Notes: generated by a model from the sequence alone, not told the origin. Positions 24,671-34,844 are shown, counted from the stretch's first letter. The stretch is DNA of 41,020 bases from an uncultured Prevotellaceae bacterium (GCA_902762325.1 CACWNV010000023.1:1-41020), one strand, 5' to 3'. Made by a program: numbers and translations.

Positions 24671-25038
24671 AACTGTGGATAACCCTGTTTATTTCTATGT
24701 GGATAACCTCTGGATTATCCACATTTTTTATTTCTCACCATTTCTTTTGTGGAAAGAGTTACTATTTTCATCTCTTCCAACTAAATTTTTCCACGTTTTC
24801 ATGAGAGAAAAAGATATAAACTTATTAATTTTGCACCGAATAAGCGTATTGTGGATAAATTATCTATAATTCTGATTATCAGTAATTAAATATTAACAAC
24901 TGATGTGAATAAATGGTTGCCTGATGTTTATAACTTCATAACAAAATATTTTGGAGAAAAGTTTTGAACTTATCAACAGTCCATTATTCTAAACATTATT
25001 TCTTTTAAAATTAAAAATAAGAATATAATAATATTGTT
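24671..25038. other. Candidate chromosomal replication origin (oriC)
   Basis: This 368-base gene-free AT-rich stretch contains DnaA-type boxes. TTATCCACA is perfect at 24674-24682 (-), 24698-24706 (-), 24715-24723 (+) and 24850-24858 (-). TTATTCACA occurs at 24904-24912 (-) and TTATCAACA at 24970-24978 (+). A nearly pure A/T tract (about 25003-25038) could be the unwinding element. Base bias tends to change from C>G on the left to G>C on the right. DnaA is not encoded here; in Bacteroidota oriC is often not next to dnaA. The call is an inference from box density and skew. Confidence 0.7.
24698..24733 (+). terminator. Terminator hairpin built from two DnaA boxes
   Basis: The boxes at 24698-24706 and 24715-24723 are inverted and form a perfect 9-base stem with an 8-base loop, followed directly by TTTTTTATTT. 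This fits a rho-independent terminator for the rubredoxin transcript. Confidence 0.75.
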
Positions 25039-26028
25039 ATGTTGAAAAAAGAATGGCTCGAAAAAGGGTATATTGATGAAGAGGTAGATAGCAATATTGA
25101 CTTGAAAGCTGAGATTCGGCGGATGTGTGAAGAAAAGAATGCTATCATTCTTGCACATTATTATACTATTGGAGAAATACAGGAGATTGCTGATTTCGTA
25201 GGCGACTCATTGGCGCTGGCTCGCAAGGCGGCTGAGACGGATGCTAAGATTATGGTGATGTGTGGCGTACATTTCATGGCAGAGACCTGTAAGATTCTTT
25301 CTCCTGACAAAGTTGTACTGGCTCCCGACCTTAATGCAGGTTGTTCACTGGCTGACTCCTGTCGTGCCGAAGATCTGCAGAAGTTCAAGGATGAGCATCC
25401 TGGTTTCCAGGTTGTGAGCTATGTCAATACCACAGCTGCCGTCAAGGCTTTGACTGATGTGGTTGTGACAAGTGGTAATGCTAAGCGTATTATTGACAGT
25501 TTCCCAAAGGATGCCAAGATTATTTTCGGTCCTGACTATAATCTTGGCAGTTATATCAATTCCGTTACAGGGCGTGATATGCTGCTTTGGAACGGCGGTT
25601 GTCATGTGCATGAGCGTTTCTCAGTTGAAGAGATACTGAAGCTGAAGAAAGCTCATCCGGATGCTTTGGTGATGGCTCATCTTGAGTGTAAAGGTCCTGT
25701 GCTGGCTTTGGCTGATGTTGTTGGCTCTACAGCTGTCATGTTGAAGTATGCTCAGGAGCATGATACGAAGGAGTATATAGTAGCCACAGAAGCAGGTATC
25801 CTGCATGAAATGCAGCGTACTTGTCCTGGTAAGACATTCTATCCTGTACCACCAGAGGTTAGTGAAGGCAGTTTGGGATGCAGTTGCAACGAGTGTCAGT
25901 ATATGAAGATGAACTCATTGCTGAAGATTTACAATACGTTGAAATATGAATGGCCTTCTATTGAGGTAGATGAAAAGATAGCTAAAGAGGCTGTGAAGTC
26001 TATCAACAGAATGCTGGAGCTTAGTTAA
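25039..26028 (+). CDS. nadA: Quinolinate synthase A
   Basis: This 4Fe-4S enzyme condenses iminoaspartate with dihydroxyacetone phosphate to make quinolinate for NAD synthesis. The 329-residue length fits. Substrate motifs include AHYYTIGEIQEIADFVGDSLALA. Candidate cluster cysteines are in the MCGVHFMAETCK, AHLECKG and GCSCNECQYMKMN segments. NadB and NadC are not in this window. The stop overlaps the convergent acyltransferase gene by 4 bases. The coding strand is G/T-rich, unlike the C-rich plus-strand genes at 9-14 kb. The promoter is unclear; TAATTTTG at 24826-24833 is a possible -7 box about 200 bases upstream. Confidence 0.97.
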   Translation: MLKKEWLEKGYIDEEVDSNIDLKAEIRRMCEEKNAIILAHYYTIGEIQEIADFVGDSLALARKAAETDAKIMVMCGVHFMAETCKILSPDKVVLAPDLNAGCSLADSCRAEDLQKFKDEHPGFQVVSYVNTTAAVKALTDVVVTSGNAKRIIDSFPKDAKIIFGPDYNLGSYINSVTGRDMLLWNGGCHVHERFSVEEILKLKKAHPDALVMAHLECKGPVLALADVVGSTAVMLKYAQEHDTKEYIVATEAGILHEMQRTCPGKTFYPVPPEVSEGSLGCSCNECQYMKMNSLLKIYNTLKYEWPSIEVDEKIAKEAVKSINRMLELS

Positions 26029-26993
26029 GAGCGCCCTGTTATTTGAGGGATATATCTCATTATCAGCCAAGTAATGACTGATGCGAGGAAATATACGGCT
26101 ATGAAAGCAATTATGACTCGTTCATAATGCTGTTCGTAGCCGTAATTTATTGTGTTCATTCCCATGCTGATGAGCAATGGAACTCCTCCACAGAGGAAAT
26201 AATAAACTATGCTGTTGATACCTGTCCAAGACAGTAAGCGGGAGTTGGGCAGGTTTTTAAATAATGTGGTGAACAGAATGGCACAAAGAAAAGTGTCTGT
26301 CAGAAACACTATATAGTTGTCTATGTCGACAGGATTGATAAACATATTCATGTCCCATCGATATTCAATATATTTGAGGACGAATAGTAAGGGAATTGAA
26401 ACACCGTATAATAGTGTTTTATTTATTCTGTCGAAGTTATTTTCATATACATGGTAAATATATCCTCCCCAGAGAAATAAGATTGCCTGCAAGGCATTTT
26501 GAAACTGCCATGGAACTGTTTTAAGTTCATTATCTAACAGAGCAGACAGAGAGAATGCTGCCAGACAACATACTGTAATGATGGAAAGTCTTTTTCTGCT
26601 GAGGTATATAATGAGTGAAAAGATGAATTCTGCAATGATAAGTGCAGCAATGAACCAGGATGCCTGACCCATGAAAATGCCTTGTATTACTTCCCAGTAG
26701 TTTCCTTCTCTTCCATGAACAAGCCATTTCGGAAAGGATATGAGCAGAGTAAAGATGAAATAAGGAACGACCAGATGTTGAATGATTGATGTTATCTTAT
26801 GGGACAGATCAAATTCTTTTTCGCTGTGATAGAAGAGATAGCCGCTGAGGAAATAGAAGATTGTGAGAGCATTGGTGACATAGAAGGCGTATGGAATGAT
26901 ATTGTTTCCAGTATAGTAAACTTCTGTGTGGTCAAAGAGAATGGCCAGCATACAGAGTCCGCGCAATCCGTCTATCCAGTGCTTTCTTTCCAT
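26025..26993 (-). CDS. Acyltransferase family 3 membrane protein (O-acyltransferase)
   Basis: The 322-residue integral membrane protein has about ten hydrophobic helices. The N-terminal WIDGLRGLCMLAILFDHTEVYY (about 6-27) matches the acyltransferase-3 pattern in which a conserved Arg and His (here R11 and H22) are needed, and FYFLSGYLFY (about 46-55) is the second signature. Family members O-acetylate or O-acylate sugars of LPS, capsule or peptidoglycan. It is the last gene of the leuS-yitT-rdgB-porZ-GT operon, 20 bases after the glycosyltransferase gene. The substrate is unknown. Confidence 0.9.
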   Translation of the reverse strand: MERKHWIDGLRGLCMLAILFDHTEVYYTGNNIIPYAFYVTNALTIFYFLSGYLFYHSEKEFDLSHKITSIIQHLVVPYFIFTLLISFPKWLVHGREGNYWEVIQGIFMGQASWFIAALIIAEFIFSLIIYLSRKRLSIITVCCLAAFSLSALLDNELKTVPWQFQNALQAILFLWGGYIYHVYENNFDRINKTLLYGVSIPLLFVLKYIEYRWDMNMFINPVDIDNYIVFLTDTFLCAILFTTLFKNLPNSRLLSWTGINSIVYYFLCGGVPLLISMGMNTINYGYEQHYERVIIAFIAVYFLASVITWLIMRYIPQITGRS

Positions 26994-27013
26994 TTTATGA
27001 AAGATAATGATTA

Positions 27014-28309
27014 TTATCGGTAAACTCTTCTTATTCTTTTAAGCAGTTGAAAGATGCTTATGGAAGCCAGCATGATGATAAAGGGCATGAAAGGAATATG
27101 AAAGCGTGCTTCTCCATGCCCGAATAGCAAGAGGACGAGTGTTCCGATGATGATGACGTTCATCGGAAGAAGCTTACTGATAAACAGCTTTTCTTTCTTC
27201 TTCCTTATTCTATATATGGCTGATAAGATGATTTGAAATAAAGCGCCAATCAGCAACAGATAATAGATGGACAGGTTAATAAGCGTCAGTATCTGTACGG
27301 GAGAGAAGTGCGGAAATGCTTTGAAAAGTGCATTCATACTTACTTCTTCATACATATATTCCTTTTCATCCTTGGAGGGAATGAACGTACACATATTTAC
27401 ATTGTCTGACACAAATATATCCACCAGTTTACGAGGCATCTGTGAAATATACTCCAATGGATTATTCTGTAGCCAGATAATGAAGTGTGAACGCCATACA
27501 GAATCTTTTTGTACATAGTCTAAATGACGATGACTGATGTTGTTCGGATCTTTATTGACGAAAAGCTGATAGTCTTTACTCTTATCAGAATCATGGTCCC
27601 AAGAGTACTGCATCAGAGCCATCCATCCTGTCTGTGCCTGATAGATGAATCTTTTTGAATGTAGAAAATTAATACTTCCTATGATGAAGAGTATGATGGC
27701 ATACCCGAAAAGAAGGTTGATGAATCTTCTTTTTATATGATAGTTGTTGAAGGCATAATAGATAATGAGGGATAAAAGGAATACAAGTCCCATGGGACGG
27801 AACCAGTTTCCTATTCCTATACATATACCTCCGATGATATGTGAATGGGTGATTGAAAGATAGATTCCTAAGAGACAGAAGAACAGAAAAGGAGTCTCAC
27901 TTAATAAAGATGTTCCCTCTCCATAGTTAGCCGGATAGATAATATATAATAATAAGGTGAAAAACGCTATTTTGTTTCCAAAGAGTTTCTGGGTAATAGC
28001 GTATGTGAGCCATGCTGTTGCTCCTTTTATGAAGGAATAAAGTACGAGGACAGGTTTTATTGACCCGAAGAGAAAAAGAGACAGTGCCGTAATGTTGATG
28101 GAACCGAGATTCCATAGAAAGGCTATTTCTTGTGCTTTTGATGCAATGGGATATGTCTCACCATATTTCACACTGTCTTGAGCCAGCAATATGTATCCGT
28201 TGCTGTCAGGATAGGGTGTGTATCCGAAGACAACAAGAATAAGAAGTTGCAGTAATGTATAGACAGCTATGATACTGCCGACGGTTATCTTACGATAGCT
28301 ACTTTGCAT
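27014..28309 (-). CDS. GT-C-type polytopic glycosyltransferase (GT39/ArnT-like)
   Basis: The 431-residue protein has roughly ten transmembrane segments. An acidic first loop (YTPYPDSNGYILLAQDS, about 30-46) follows the first helix, as in GT-C enzymes where Asp there is catalytic. YPANYGEGTSLLSETPFLFFCLLG and the late GEARFHIPFMPFIIML segment are typical of the PMT/GT39 group. Such enzymes move a sugar from a polyprenyl-phosphate carrier onto lipid A, a glycan or protein outside the inner membrane. The start lies 25 bases inside the end of the porZ-like gene, which implies coupling. Donor and acceptor are unknown. Confidence 0.8.
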   Translation of the reverse strand: MQSSYRKITVGSIIAVYTLLQLLILVVFGYTPYPDSNGYILLAQDSVKYGETYPIASKAQEIAFLWNLGSINITALSLFLFGSIKPVLVLYSFIKGATAWLTYAITQKLFGNKIAFFTLLLYIIYPANYGEGTSLLSETPFLFFCLLGIYLSITHSHIIGGICIGIGNWFRPMGLVFLLSLIIYYAFNNYHIKRRFINLLFGYAIILFIIGSINFLHSKRFIYQAQTGWMALMQYSWDHDSDKSKDYQLFVNKDPNNISHRHLDYVQKDSVWRSHFIIWLQNNPLEYISQMPRKLVDIFVSDNVNMCTFIPSKDEKEYMYEEVSMNALFKAFPHFSPVQILTLINLSIYYLLLIGALFQIILSAIYRIRKKKEKLFISKLLPMNVIIIGTLVLLLFGHGEARFHIPFMPFIIMLASISIFQLLKRIRRVYR

Positions 28310-30285
28310 ACTGTTCCTTTTTTACCCTCTGCCGTTGCAGTTTGAACCATATAGACACCAGATGCTACTTTTTTCCCATCCAAGTCGCATCCGTCCCATG
28401 TGAAAGTACCTCCGTTACTTCGTCCTTCTCTGATTAATGTACCATTGCTGGATACAATCTTAATGCTGGCATTGTATGTCAGTCCTGTAATGGTGATGAG
28501 TCCTGTATAGTCTGGTCTGACAGGATTAGGATAGGCATAGACATTATCCTTGGTCATCTCTTCTGCTACTTCTGTGGCGTCACTCATAAATGAGCAGAGT
28601 CCTTTGTCGGTACCGATGAACACCTCTCCTGTATTGTGCTGGATGGCAAGTGATTCTATCTTATCTGAGAATAAATGACTGTTATCCTTGGTGAAGTGCT
28701 GCAATTGTTCCATGTTATCTTCGCTGATAAGATATAGTCCGGAAGTATTGCTGCCGAACCATTTTCTGTTACCGCCGTCGATGGCAATGCTGGTGATGTC
28801 GATGCCGTCGAGCAGGTAGTCAGCATAATTGGTTCCGTCATTACGGGGCACTTTCACTTGTACGAATTCATTGATATTGTCGGGAATGTTAGCCGATTTG
28901 ATCATCAACGGTCCAACATTTGTTCCCACCCAGATGTTTCCCTGTTTGTCTTCGGTAACACATCTGACATAGACAACAGCTACTTTTGTGCCGTCTTCAT
29001 TCTCAAAATACTTCCATGATTTCAGTTCGTCTGTCGAAGTGTTGTAACAGAAGAGGGCAGGCGTACCGGAATGGTTGTTGACAAACCACATCAGTCCACG
29101 ACTGTCAAAGAAGATGTTCTGTAGGGCACCAAGACTGTATTTGCCGCTCATCAGTTCACTATGGTCGAAGGTCTTCCATTCTCCCTCTTTGGTATATTCA
29201 AGCAATGCTACGCCTTCAGACTGACTGTTGAGGCACCATAGATTACCCTCTTTGTCGTATTTTACGCCTTCCACCAGTGTATAATCAGGGTTTTTATAGT
29301 CCATAGCAGTCTTGATAGGACTGTTGTTTGTATGATGAAGCTGGGTAAAGTTCCCGTTTTTAAACTCAAATAATCCCGACCTGCACCCTGCAAAGACGTG
29401 GTTTGGGTCGGTAGGACTGACATCCAGACAGAACATATCGACAAAGGAAATACCCGTTTTTTTCTTCAGACTGTCTTCATAGATGGTCCATTCTTCATTT
29501 TCCTTCATGACCTGTACAGTGGCATCGCGTTCCAGGTCCATATCTCCGAAACCGCCACCGCAGGTGTATAATTGTCCGTTTCTGAAGGTCATATAGGCAA
29601 AATGATTATGTTTCGGGCCGCCAGGATTGGCATTGGCAGCCTTTCTCAGTAGTTCCGGGTCTACAGTCTTGTTAATTCTGGTATAGTTACCGGTTCTTTT
29701 CCAGTTTGACTTATCGAGCAGATTACTGCTGAGACTGGCAGCATAAAGTCCTTTTTCCTTCGATGCTGCAAAGATAGTATTATTCTCAATATACGAATAG
29801 TCTACGTTGAATCCCAGGTTATAGGTATCGCTGAACTCTCCGTTCTTCACATTCAGTTTGATGATGCCGAATCCTGTGGAGAGATAGACATAGTTGCCGT
29901 CTACAAAAAGATGATTGACTGTTTTGTCGCCAGTCATCGATTTAATATAGTAGTCCGACAAATTAGTAACATTGTTTTTCTGATCTAACAGGTCGATATT
30001 CACATTATCATAGACGATGACCAGCCTTTTAGCCGACTTAGACCAGGCAATGTGGCTGATGCTGCAGTCGTTAAGGAAGTTCATCTTATGATAAGTCTGG
30101 ACGCTTTGGTCGTTTGTGTTATAGGAATAGAGGTTATCCGACGCAAGGATATACAGAATATCGCCGGCATCCTCTATTTCAGTAATGTTACTATAAGCCA
30201 TGTAGGCATTCCATTTGCCTACTTCAGCAGCATGGATAGTGATGCAAAGTATCCACGCGATAAGTCCTGTCAGTAGTCTATTCAT
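28285..30285 (-). CDS. porZ: PorZ-like two-propeller protein with type IX secretion C-terminal domain
   Basis: The 666-residue secreted protein has a signal peptide (about 1-19). Beta-propeller blades follow (about 20-580), starting VGKWNAYMAYSNITEIEDAGDILYILA and including WVGTNVGPLMI and the IAIDGGNRKWFGSNTSGLYL stretch. A C-terminal sorting-type domain (about 585-666) has YPNPVRPDYTGLITITG and ASGVYMVQT. This is the PorZ layout. In Porphyromonas PorZ works with the PorU sortase on the cell surface and handles A-type LPS. The 776-residue Porphyromonas protein is longer. It lies between rdgB (10-base gap) and a glycosyltransferase gene (25-base overlap). The assignment rests on architecture and could be another two-component-regulator-propeller protein. 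Confidence 0.8.
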   Translation of the reverse strand: MNRLLTGLIAWILCITIHAAEVGKWNAYMAYSNITEIEDAGDILYILASDNLYSYNTNDQSVQTYHKMNFLNDCSISHIAWSKSAKRLVIVYDNVNIDLLDQKNNVTNLSDYYIKSMTGDKTVNHLFVDGNYVYLSTGFGIIKLNVKNGEFSDTYNLGFNVDYSYIENNTIFAASKEKGLYAASLSSNLLDKSNWKRTGNYTRINKTVDPELLRKAANANPGGPKHNHFAYMTFRNGQLYTCGGGFGDMDLERDATVQVMKENEEWTIYEDSLKKKTGISFVDMFCLDVSPTDPNHVFAGCRSGLFEFKNGNFTQLHHTNNSPIKTAMDYKNPDYTLVEGVKYDKEGNLWCLNSQSEGVALLEYTKEGEWKTFDHSELMSGKYSLGALQNIFFDSRGLMWFVNNHSGTPALFCYNTSTDELKSWKYFENEDGTKVAVVYVRCVTEDKQGNIWVGTNVGPLMIKSANIPDNINEFVQVKVPRNDGTNYADYLLDGIDITSIAIDGGNRKWFGSNTSGLYLISEDNMEQLQHFTKDNSHLFSDKIESLAIQHNTGEVFIGTDKGLCSFMSDATEVAEEMTKDNVYAYPNPVRPDYTGLITITGLTYNASIKIVSSNGTLIREGRSNGGTFTWDGCDLDGKKVASGVYMVQTATAEGKKGTVCKVAIVR

Positions 30286-30295
30286 AAATTGTCGG

Positions 30296-30880
30296 TCACA
30301 GTCTTTTCAGATAGTCTGCGAGTTTTTGTACGGCGCGGGCACGGTGGGAGATATGGTTCTTAATCTCCATTCCAAGCTCGGCAAACGACAGTTCATATCC
30401 ATCGGGGACGAAGATGGGGTCGTAGCCAAATCCTTCCGTACCGCTCTTTTCGTATGCGATATGCCCATTGACGATGCCTTCAAACTGTTGTTCACATTGT
30501 CCGTCATTGATTATTAACGCAATAACCGTGCGGAATCTTGCATTACGATTGTTATTGTTTCCTAATTCACGAAGCAGTTTCTGCATGTTGGCTTCGCTGT
30601 CGTGGTCTGTTCCTTCTGCATAGCGGGCTGAATGTACACCGGGAGCACCGTTCAGGGCTTCTACTTCCAGACCGGTATCGTCGGCAAAGCAGCTCAAATG
30701 ATATTTCTCAAAGATGTAACGTGCTTTCTGCCACGCATTCTTCTCCAGTGTATCGCCTGTCTCAGGAATATCTTCTGTACAGCCAATGTCGTGGAGAGAT
30801 ACAACTTCATACTGATTTCCCAGAATCTCACGTATCTCATCCAGTTTATGCTGGTTATTTGTCGCAAAGACTATTTTCAT
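30296..30880 (-). CDS. rdgB: XTP/dITP pyrophosphatase (HAM1/RdgB)
   Basis: This 194-residue enzyme hydrolyses non-canonical purine nucleotides such as dITP and XTP, so they are not built into DNA or RNA. The N-terminal [16 protein letters not shown] is the family signature. [26 protein letters not shown]-type sequence (about 66-91) and [13 protein letters not shown] (about 144-156) are present. A TTG at 30889 is open upstream, but ATG 30880 matches the family start. It is part of the leuS operon. Confidence 0.97.
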   Translation of the reverse strand: MKIVFATNNQHKLDEIREILGNQYEVVSLHDIGCTEDIPETGDTLEKNAWQKARYIFEKYHLSCFADDTGLEVEALNGAPGVHSARYAEGTDHDSEANMQKLLRELGNNNNRNARFRTVIALIINDGQCEQQFEGIVNGHIAYEKSGTEGFGYDPIFVPDGYELSFAELGMEIKNHISHRARAVQKLADYLKRL

Positions 30881-30901
30881 AAGAAACAATTAATAAATAG
30901 G

Positions 30902-31846
30902 TTATTCTAACTTTTTATTATTCTCCCTTTCCTTTACTTTCACTCTCATTTCATCGAAGCCTTCACCATAGACGCCGATGACGGCACTCTGACTGACAAA
31001 GGCGTTCGGGTCTATCAGCTTGATAAGACGGAAGATGGAGACGCTCTCACGCTTCTTGGCAAGGATACAGAGCACCTTCATGTCTTTTCCCGTGTACCAG
31101 CCATGACCGTCAAGAATGGTTACTCCATGATTCATCTGCATGGCAATGGCATTGGCTATCTCCTGATATTTGCTGGAGAAAATCATGAACTGTACAGACT
31201 GGCGGCGGGCATTCATTACATAGTCGAGCACGAAGTTCTCTATCACCATCGTACAGAGACCGAACACTACCATATAGGCTCTTTCGAGCAATGTGCCGAA
31301 TTGCGGAATGAACATACACGAGCCGATGATGAACAGGTCGATGAGGATGAGTACGGTACCTAATGTGAGGTTGTAGTATTTATTGACTACTGCAGCTACA
31401 ATGTCGGTACCTCCCGTCGAACCGTTGTTCAGAAAGACAATGGCAAGGGCTGAACCGGTCATGCAGCAGCCGATGATGAGCGACATGAATTCCTGGTGTT
31501 CGCCCATTACCCTGATGAATTGGCCATCCGGACCAGTCATCATCTGTTGTGCAAACATCAGCAGGAAGTAGAGCACTACGATGGCATAGATGGTCTTGGT
31601 CAGGAATTTCAGTCCCAGCACTCGCAGAGCAACTGCCAACAGGGCGACATTGATGAAGAAGTAGCTGTTCTCCACCTTGAACCCCGTGGCATAGAAGATG
31701 ATGGCTGAAACACCAGCTACGCCGCCCGTGACGATGTGATTAGGCAGCAGGAAGACAGTCCAGCCGAAAGTAAATAAGAGGAGGCCAAGGGTTATAAAAA
31801 TATAATCCTTGACCTCTCTGAGAATAATTTTGTTGTTAACAGTCAT
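30902..31846 (-). CDS. YitT family membrane protein with DUF2179 domain
   Basis: The 314-residue protein has about five or six transmembrane helices (about 15-215) including FLLPNHIVTGGVAGVSAIIFYATG and NGSTGGTDIVAAVVNKY. A cytoplasmic C-terminal DUF2179 ferredoxin-like domain follows (about 225-300, VTILDGHGWYTGKDMKVLCILAKKRE). The substrate of the family is not established. The gene begins directly at the leuS stop codon with no spacer, so it is surely co-transcribed with it. Confidence 0.93.
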   Translation of the reverse strand: MTVNNKIILREVKDYIFITLGLLLFTFGWTVFLLPNHIVTGGVAGVSAIIFYATGFKVENSYFFINVALLAVALRVLGLKFLTKTIYAIVVLYFLLMFAQQMMTGPDGQFIRVMGEHQEFMSLIIGCCMTGSALAIVFLNNGSTGGTDIVAAVVNKYYNLTLGTVLILIDLFIIGSCMFIPQFGTLLERAYMVVFGLCTMVIENFVLDYVMNARRQSVQFMIFSSKYQEIANAIAMQMNHGVTILDGHGWYTGKDMKVLCILAKKRESVSIFRLIKLIDPNAFVSQSAVIGVYGEGFDEMRVKVKERENNKKLE

Positions 31847-34765
31847 TTATTTACATACGATGTTCACCATACGCTTAGGGACGATGATAACCTTTATAAT
31901 CTGCTTGCCGTCAAGATACTTTGCCGACCGTTCATCTGCCAGGACTGCTTCCTGGACGGTGGCGTTGTCGGCATCAACGGAAAATTCCATGTCGAAGCGT
32001 GTCTTACCGTTGAAGGCAACACCCAGCTTCACGGTATTCTCAGCAAGATACTCCTCATTCCATGCCGGCCATGCTGCATCACAGACACTTCCCTCGCCTC
32101 CGGTCATTTCCCATAGCTCTTCAGCAATGTGGGGAGCAAAGGGCGCGATGATCACCACCAGGTTCTTGAGAAGTTCCTTGTTGCGGCACTTCAGTTGTGA
32201 CAATTCGTTCACACAGATCATGAAGGCGGCAATGGATGTATTGTAAGAGAACTGCGGAATGTCTTGTGTCACTTTCTTGATCAGCTTGTGAACACTCTTC
32301 AGTTCTTCCTTGCTGCTTGTCGTAGAAGCATTAGCGTCCTCACAAGAGGTGCTCACCAGATTCCAGAATTTCTTCAGGAAGCGATGGCAGCCGTCTATTC
32401 CATTGGTATCCCAGGGCTTCGACTGCTCCACAGGACCGAGGAACATCTCATACAGACGGAGGGTGTCGGCTCCATACTTTTCAACTATCATGTCGGGATT
32501 GACGACATTGAACATCGATTTCGACATCTTCTCAATTGCCCAACCGCAAATGTACTTTCCGTCTTCCAGAATCATTTCCGCATCCTGGTATTCGGGTCGC
32601 CATGCCTTAAAGGCAGCAATGTCGAGGATATCGTTAGACACGATGTTTACATCCACATGAATGGGTGTAACGTCTTCAATCTCCTTTTTCAGGTTGAGGC
32701 TGACGAAGACGGGATGTCCTGCCTTCTCACTGGCTTTGTTATCACGATAGACAAAGTTTGAGCGGCCTTGTATCATTCCCTGGTTGACCAGTTTCTGGAA
32801 CGGCTCTTCCTTACAGCTCACGCCAAGGTCGAAGAGGAACTTGTTCCAGAAGCGTGAATAAATAAGGTGACCGGTGGCATGTTCGGTGCCGCCGACGTAG
32901 AGATCTACGTTCTGCCAGTATTCGTCAACATCCTTGTCAACGAGAGCCTGATTGTTCTTCGGGTCCATATAACGAAGGTAATAGGCAGAAGAACCGGCGA
33001 ATCCGGGCATGGTATTCAGTTCAAGCGGGAACACTGTCTTATTGTCAATCTTATCTGTATCAGTCACCGTCTGGCTTACGATGTCCCATGCCCATTTCGT
33101 AGCATGGCCCAGAGGCGGCTCACCTGTTTCCGTCGGCTGATAGGTCATGATTTCAGGAAGCTCCAACGGCAGGCAGTTCTCTGGAATCATATAGGGCATA
33201 CCGTCCTTATAGTAAGCTGGGAACGGCTCACCCCAGTAGCGTTGTCTTGAGAAGATGGCGTCGCGAAGACGGAAGTTCACCTTCACACGACCCAGCTGAT
33301 GGGAGGCGACAAACTCCTTGGTAGCCTGTATAGCTTCCTTTACGGTCAGTCCGTTCAGGCTGAATCCGTCGAGTGCTGTCTTTCCTTCCATCGGTGAGTT
33401 CATCACGATACCTTCCTTGGCATCGAAGCTCTCCTCACTGATGTCGGCACCTTCAATCAGCGGAATGATTGGCAAGTTGAAATGCTTGGCAAACGCATAG
33501 TCGCGTGAGTCGTGGGCAGGAACAGCCATGATGGCACCTGTTCCGTAGCCGGCAAGCACATACTCGCTGATCCATACGGGAATCTCGTCACCGGTAAAGG
33601 GGTTGATTGCATAAGAACCGGAGAAGACACCTGTCACTTTTTTGTCGGAGATACGGTCACGTTCCGTGCGTTTCTTCACGTATGAGATGTATTCATCCAC
33701 TGCCTGCTTCTGCTCGGGAGTGGTCAGCTTGCCCACCAGTTCGCTCTCGGGAGCCAGCACCATAAACGTCACACCGAAGATGGTGTCGGCGCGGGTGGTG
33801 AAGATGGTGAAGGAGAGATCTTCTCCGTTGCCAGACTTATTGCTGACCTTGAAGACCATCTCAGCACCTTCTGAACGGCCTATCCAGTTACGTTGCGTCT
33901 CTTTCAAGGAGTCGGTCCAGTCGATAGTGTCCAGACCGTCAAGCAGACGCTGGGCATAGGCAGACACGCGGAGACACCATTGCAGCATCTTCTTCTGTAC
34001 AACGGGGAAGCCGCCGCGGACACTTACGCCGTCCACCACTTCATCGTTGGCAAGCACGGTTCCCAGACCGGCACACCAGTTCACCATCGTCTCACCGAGG
34101 TAGGCGATACGATAGTTCATCAGCACCTGCTGTTGCTGCTTCTCGCTCATGGCGTTCCACTCTTCAGCGGTGAACTCCAATTCTTCGCTCTGTGCAATGC
34201 CAAGGTCTTGCAAACCCTTTGTACCGTTTTGTCCGAAGTAGGCTACAAGCTCTTCTATAGGTCTTGCCTTTCCCTTCTCTTCCTTTTCTGTTCCTTCTGG
34301 AGAAGAAGTCAGGGGTTTGAGACTATAGAACGACTTGAACATCTTCTGGAAAGCCCACTGTGTCCAGTGATAATAACCCGGGTCGCAAGTGCGCACTTCA
34401 CGTTCCCAGTCGAACGAGAAGCCTATCTTGTCTAACTGTTCGCGATAGCGGCAGATGTTTGCCTCTGTCGTGATGGCTGGATGCTGCCCGGTCTGGATGG
34501 CATACTGCTCGGCGGGAAGGCCGTAAGCATCGTAGCCCATCGGGTTCAGCACGTTGAAGCCCTGCTGACGCTTGAAGCGGGCATAGATATCTGATGCGAT
34601 ATATCCTAACGGATGACCTACGTGCAGTCCTGCTCCACTGGGATACGGGAACATGTTCAGCACGTAGTATTTCTTTTTCGTCTTGTCTTCTTTCACCTGG
34701 TAGGTGTGGTTCTCCACCCACCGTTTCTGCCATTTCTGCTCAATTTCTCTGAAATTGTAATCCAT
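31847..34765 (-). CDS. leuS: Leucyl-tRNA synthetase
   Basis: The 972-residue class I synthetase charges tRNA-Leu. The HIGH motif is in [16 protein letters not shown] (about 40-55) and KMSKS in EKMSKSMFN (about 745). The CP1 editing domain (about 230-440) includes [19 protein letters not shown] and [19 protein letters not shown], which remove mischarged amino acids. The protein is longer than the 860-residue E. coli enzyme but normal for Bacteroidota; an insert near 120-160 ([20 protein letters not shown]) is charged and low-complexity. It heads a six-gene operon. Confidence 0.98.
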   Translation of the reverse strand: MDYNFREIEQKWQKRWVENHTYQVKEDKTKKKYYVLNMFPYPSGAGLHVGHPLGYIASDIYARFKRQQGFNVLNPMGYDAYGLPAEQYAIQTGQHPAITTEANICRYREQLDKIGFSFDWEREVRTCDPGYYHWTQWAFQKMFKSFYSLKPLTSSPEGTEKEEKGKARPIEELVAYFGQNGTKGLQDLGIAQSEELEFTAEEWNAMSEKQQQQVLMNYRIAYLGETMVNWCAGLGTVLANDEVVDGVSVRGGFPVVQKKMLQWCLRVSAYAQRLLDGLDTIDWTDSLKETQRNWIGRSEGAEMVFKVSNKSGNGEDLSFTIFTTRADTIFGVTFMVLAPESELVGKLTTPEQKQAVDEYISYVKKRTERDRISDKKVTGVFSGSYAINPFTGDEIPVWISEYVLAGYGTGAIMAVPAHDSRDYAFAKHFNLPIIPLIEGADISEESFDAKEGIVMNSPMEGKTALDGFSLNGLTVKEAIQATKEFVASHQLGRVKVNFRLRDAIFSRQRYWGEPFPAYYKDGMPYMIPENCLPLELPEIMTYQPTETGEPPLGHATKWAWDIVSQTVTDTDKIDNKTVFPLELNTMPGFAGSSAYYLRYMDPKNNQALVDKDVDEYWQNVDLYVGGTEHATGHLIYSRFWNKFLFDLGVSCKEEPFQKLVNQGMIQGRSNFVYRDNKASEKAGHPVFVSLNLKKEIEDVTPIHVDVNIVSNDILDIAAFKAWRPEYQDAEMILEDGKYICGWAIEKMSKSMFNVVNPDMIVEKYGADTLRLYEMFLGPVEQSKPWDTNGIDGCHRFLKKFWNLVSTSCEDANASTTSSKEELKSVHKLIKKVTQDIPQFSYNTSIAAFMICVNELSQLKCRNKELLKNLVVIIAPFAPHIAEELWEMTGGEGSVCDAAWPAWNEEYLAENTVKLGVAFNGKTRFDMEFSVDADNATVQEAVLADERSAKYLDGKQIIKVIIVPKRMVNIVCK

Positions 34766-34814
34766 TAAATCTATTTTTAATAAAACCTGTAATACCTATT
34801 TTAAATAATAGGTG

Positions 34815-34844
34815 CAAAGGTACGAATTTTCTGTGAATTGCAAA
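34815..34844 (-). promoter_or_regulatory. Promoter of the leuS operon
   Basis: On the minus strand TTTG (34844-34841) and TACCTTTG (34822-34815) are separated by 18 bases. The -7 box is perfect. The leader of about 40 bases contains a small inverted repeat (CCTATT...AATAGG at about 34793-34812). Confidence 0.75.

Noticed and set aside
33893-34435. 180-codon plus-strand frame opposite leuS
   Set aside because: Antisense shadow of the leucyl-tRNA synthetase editing and N-terminal regions.
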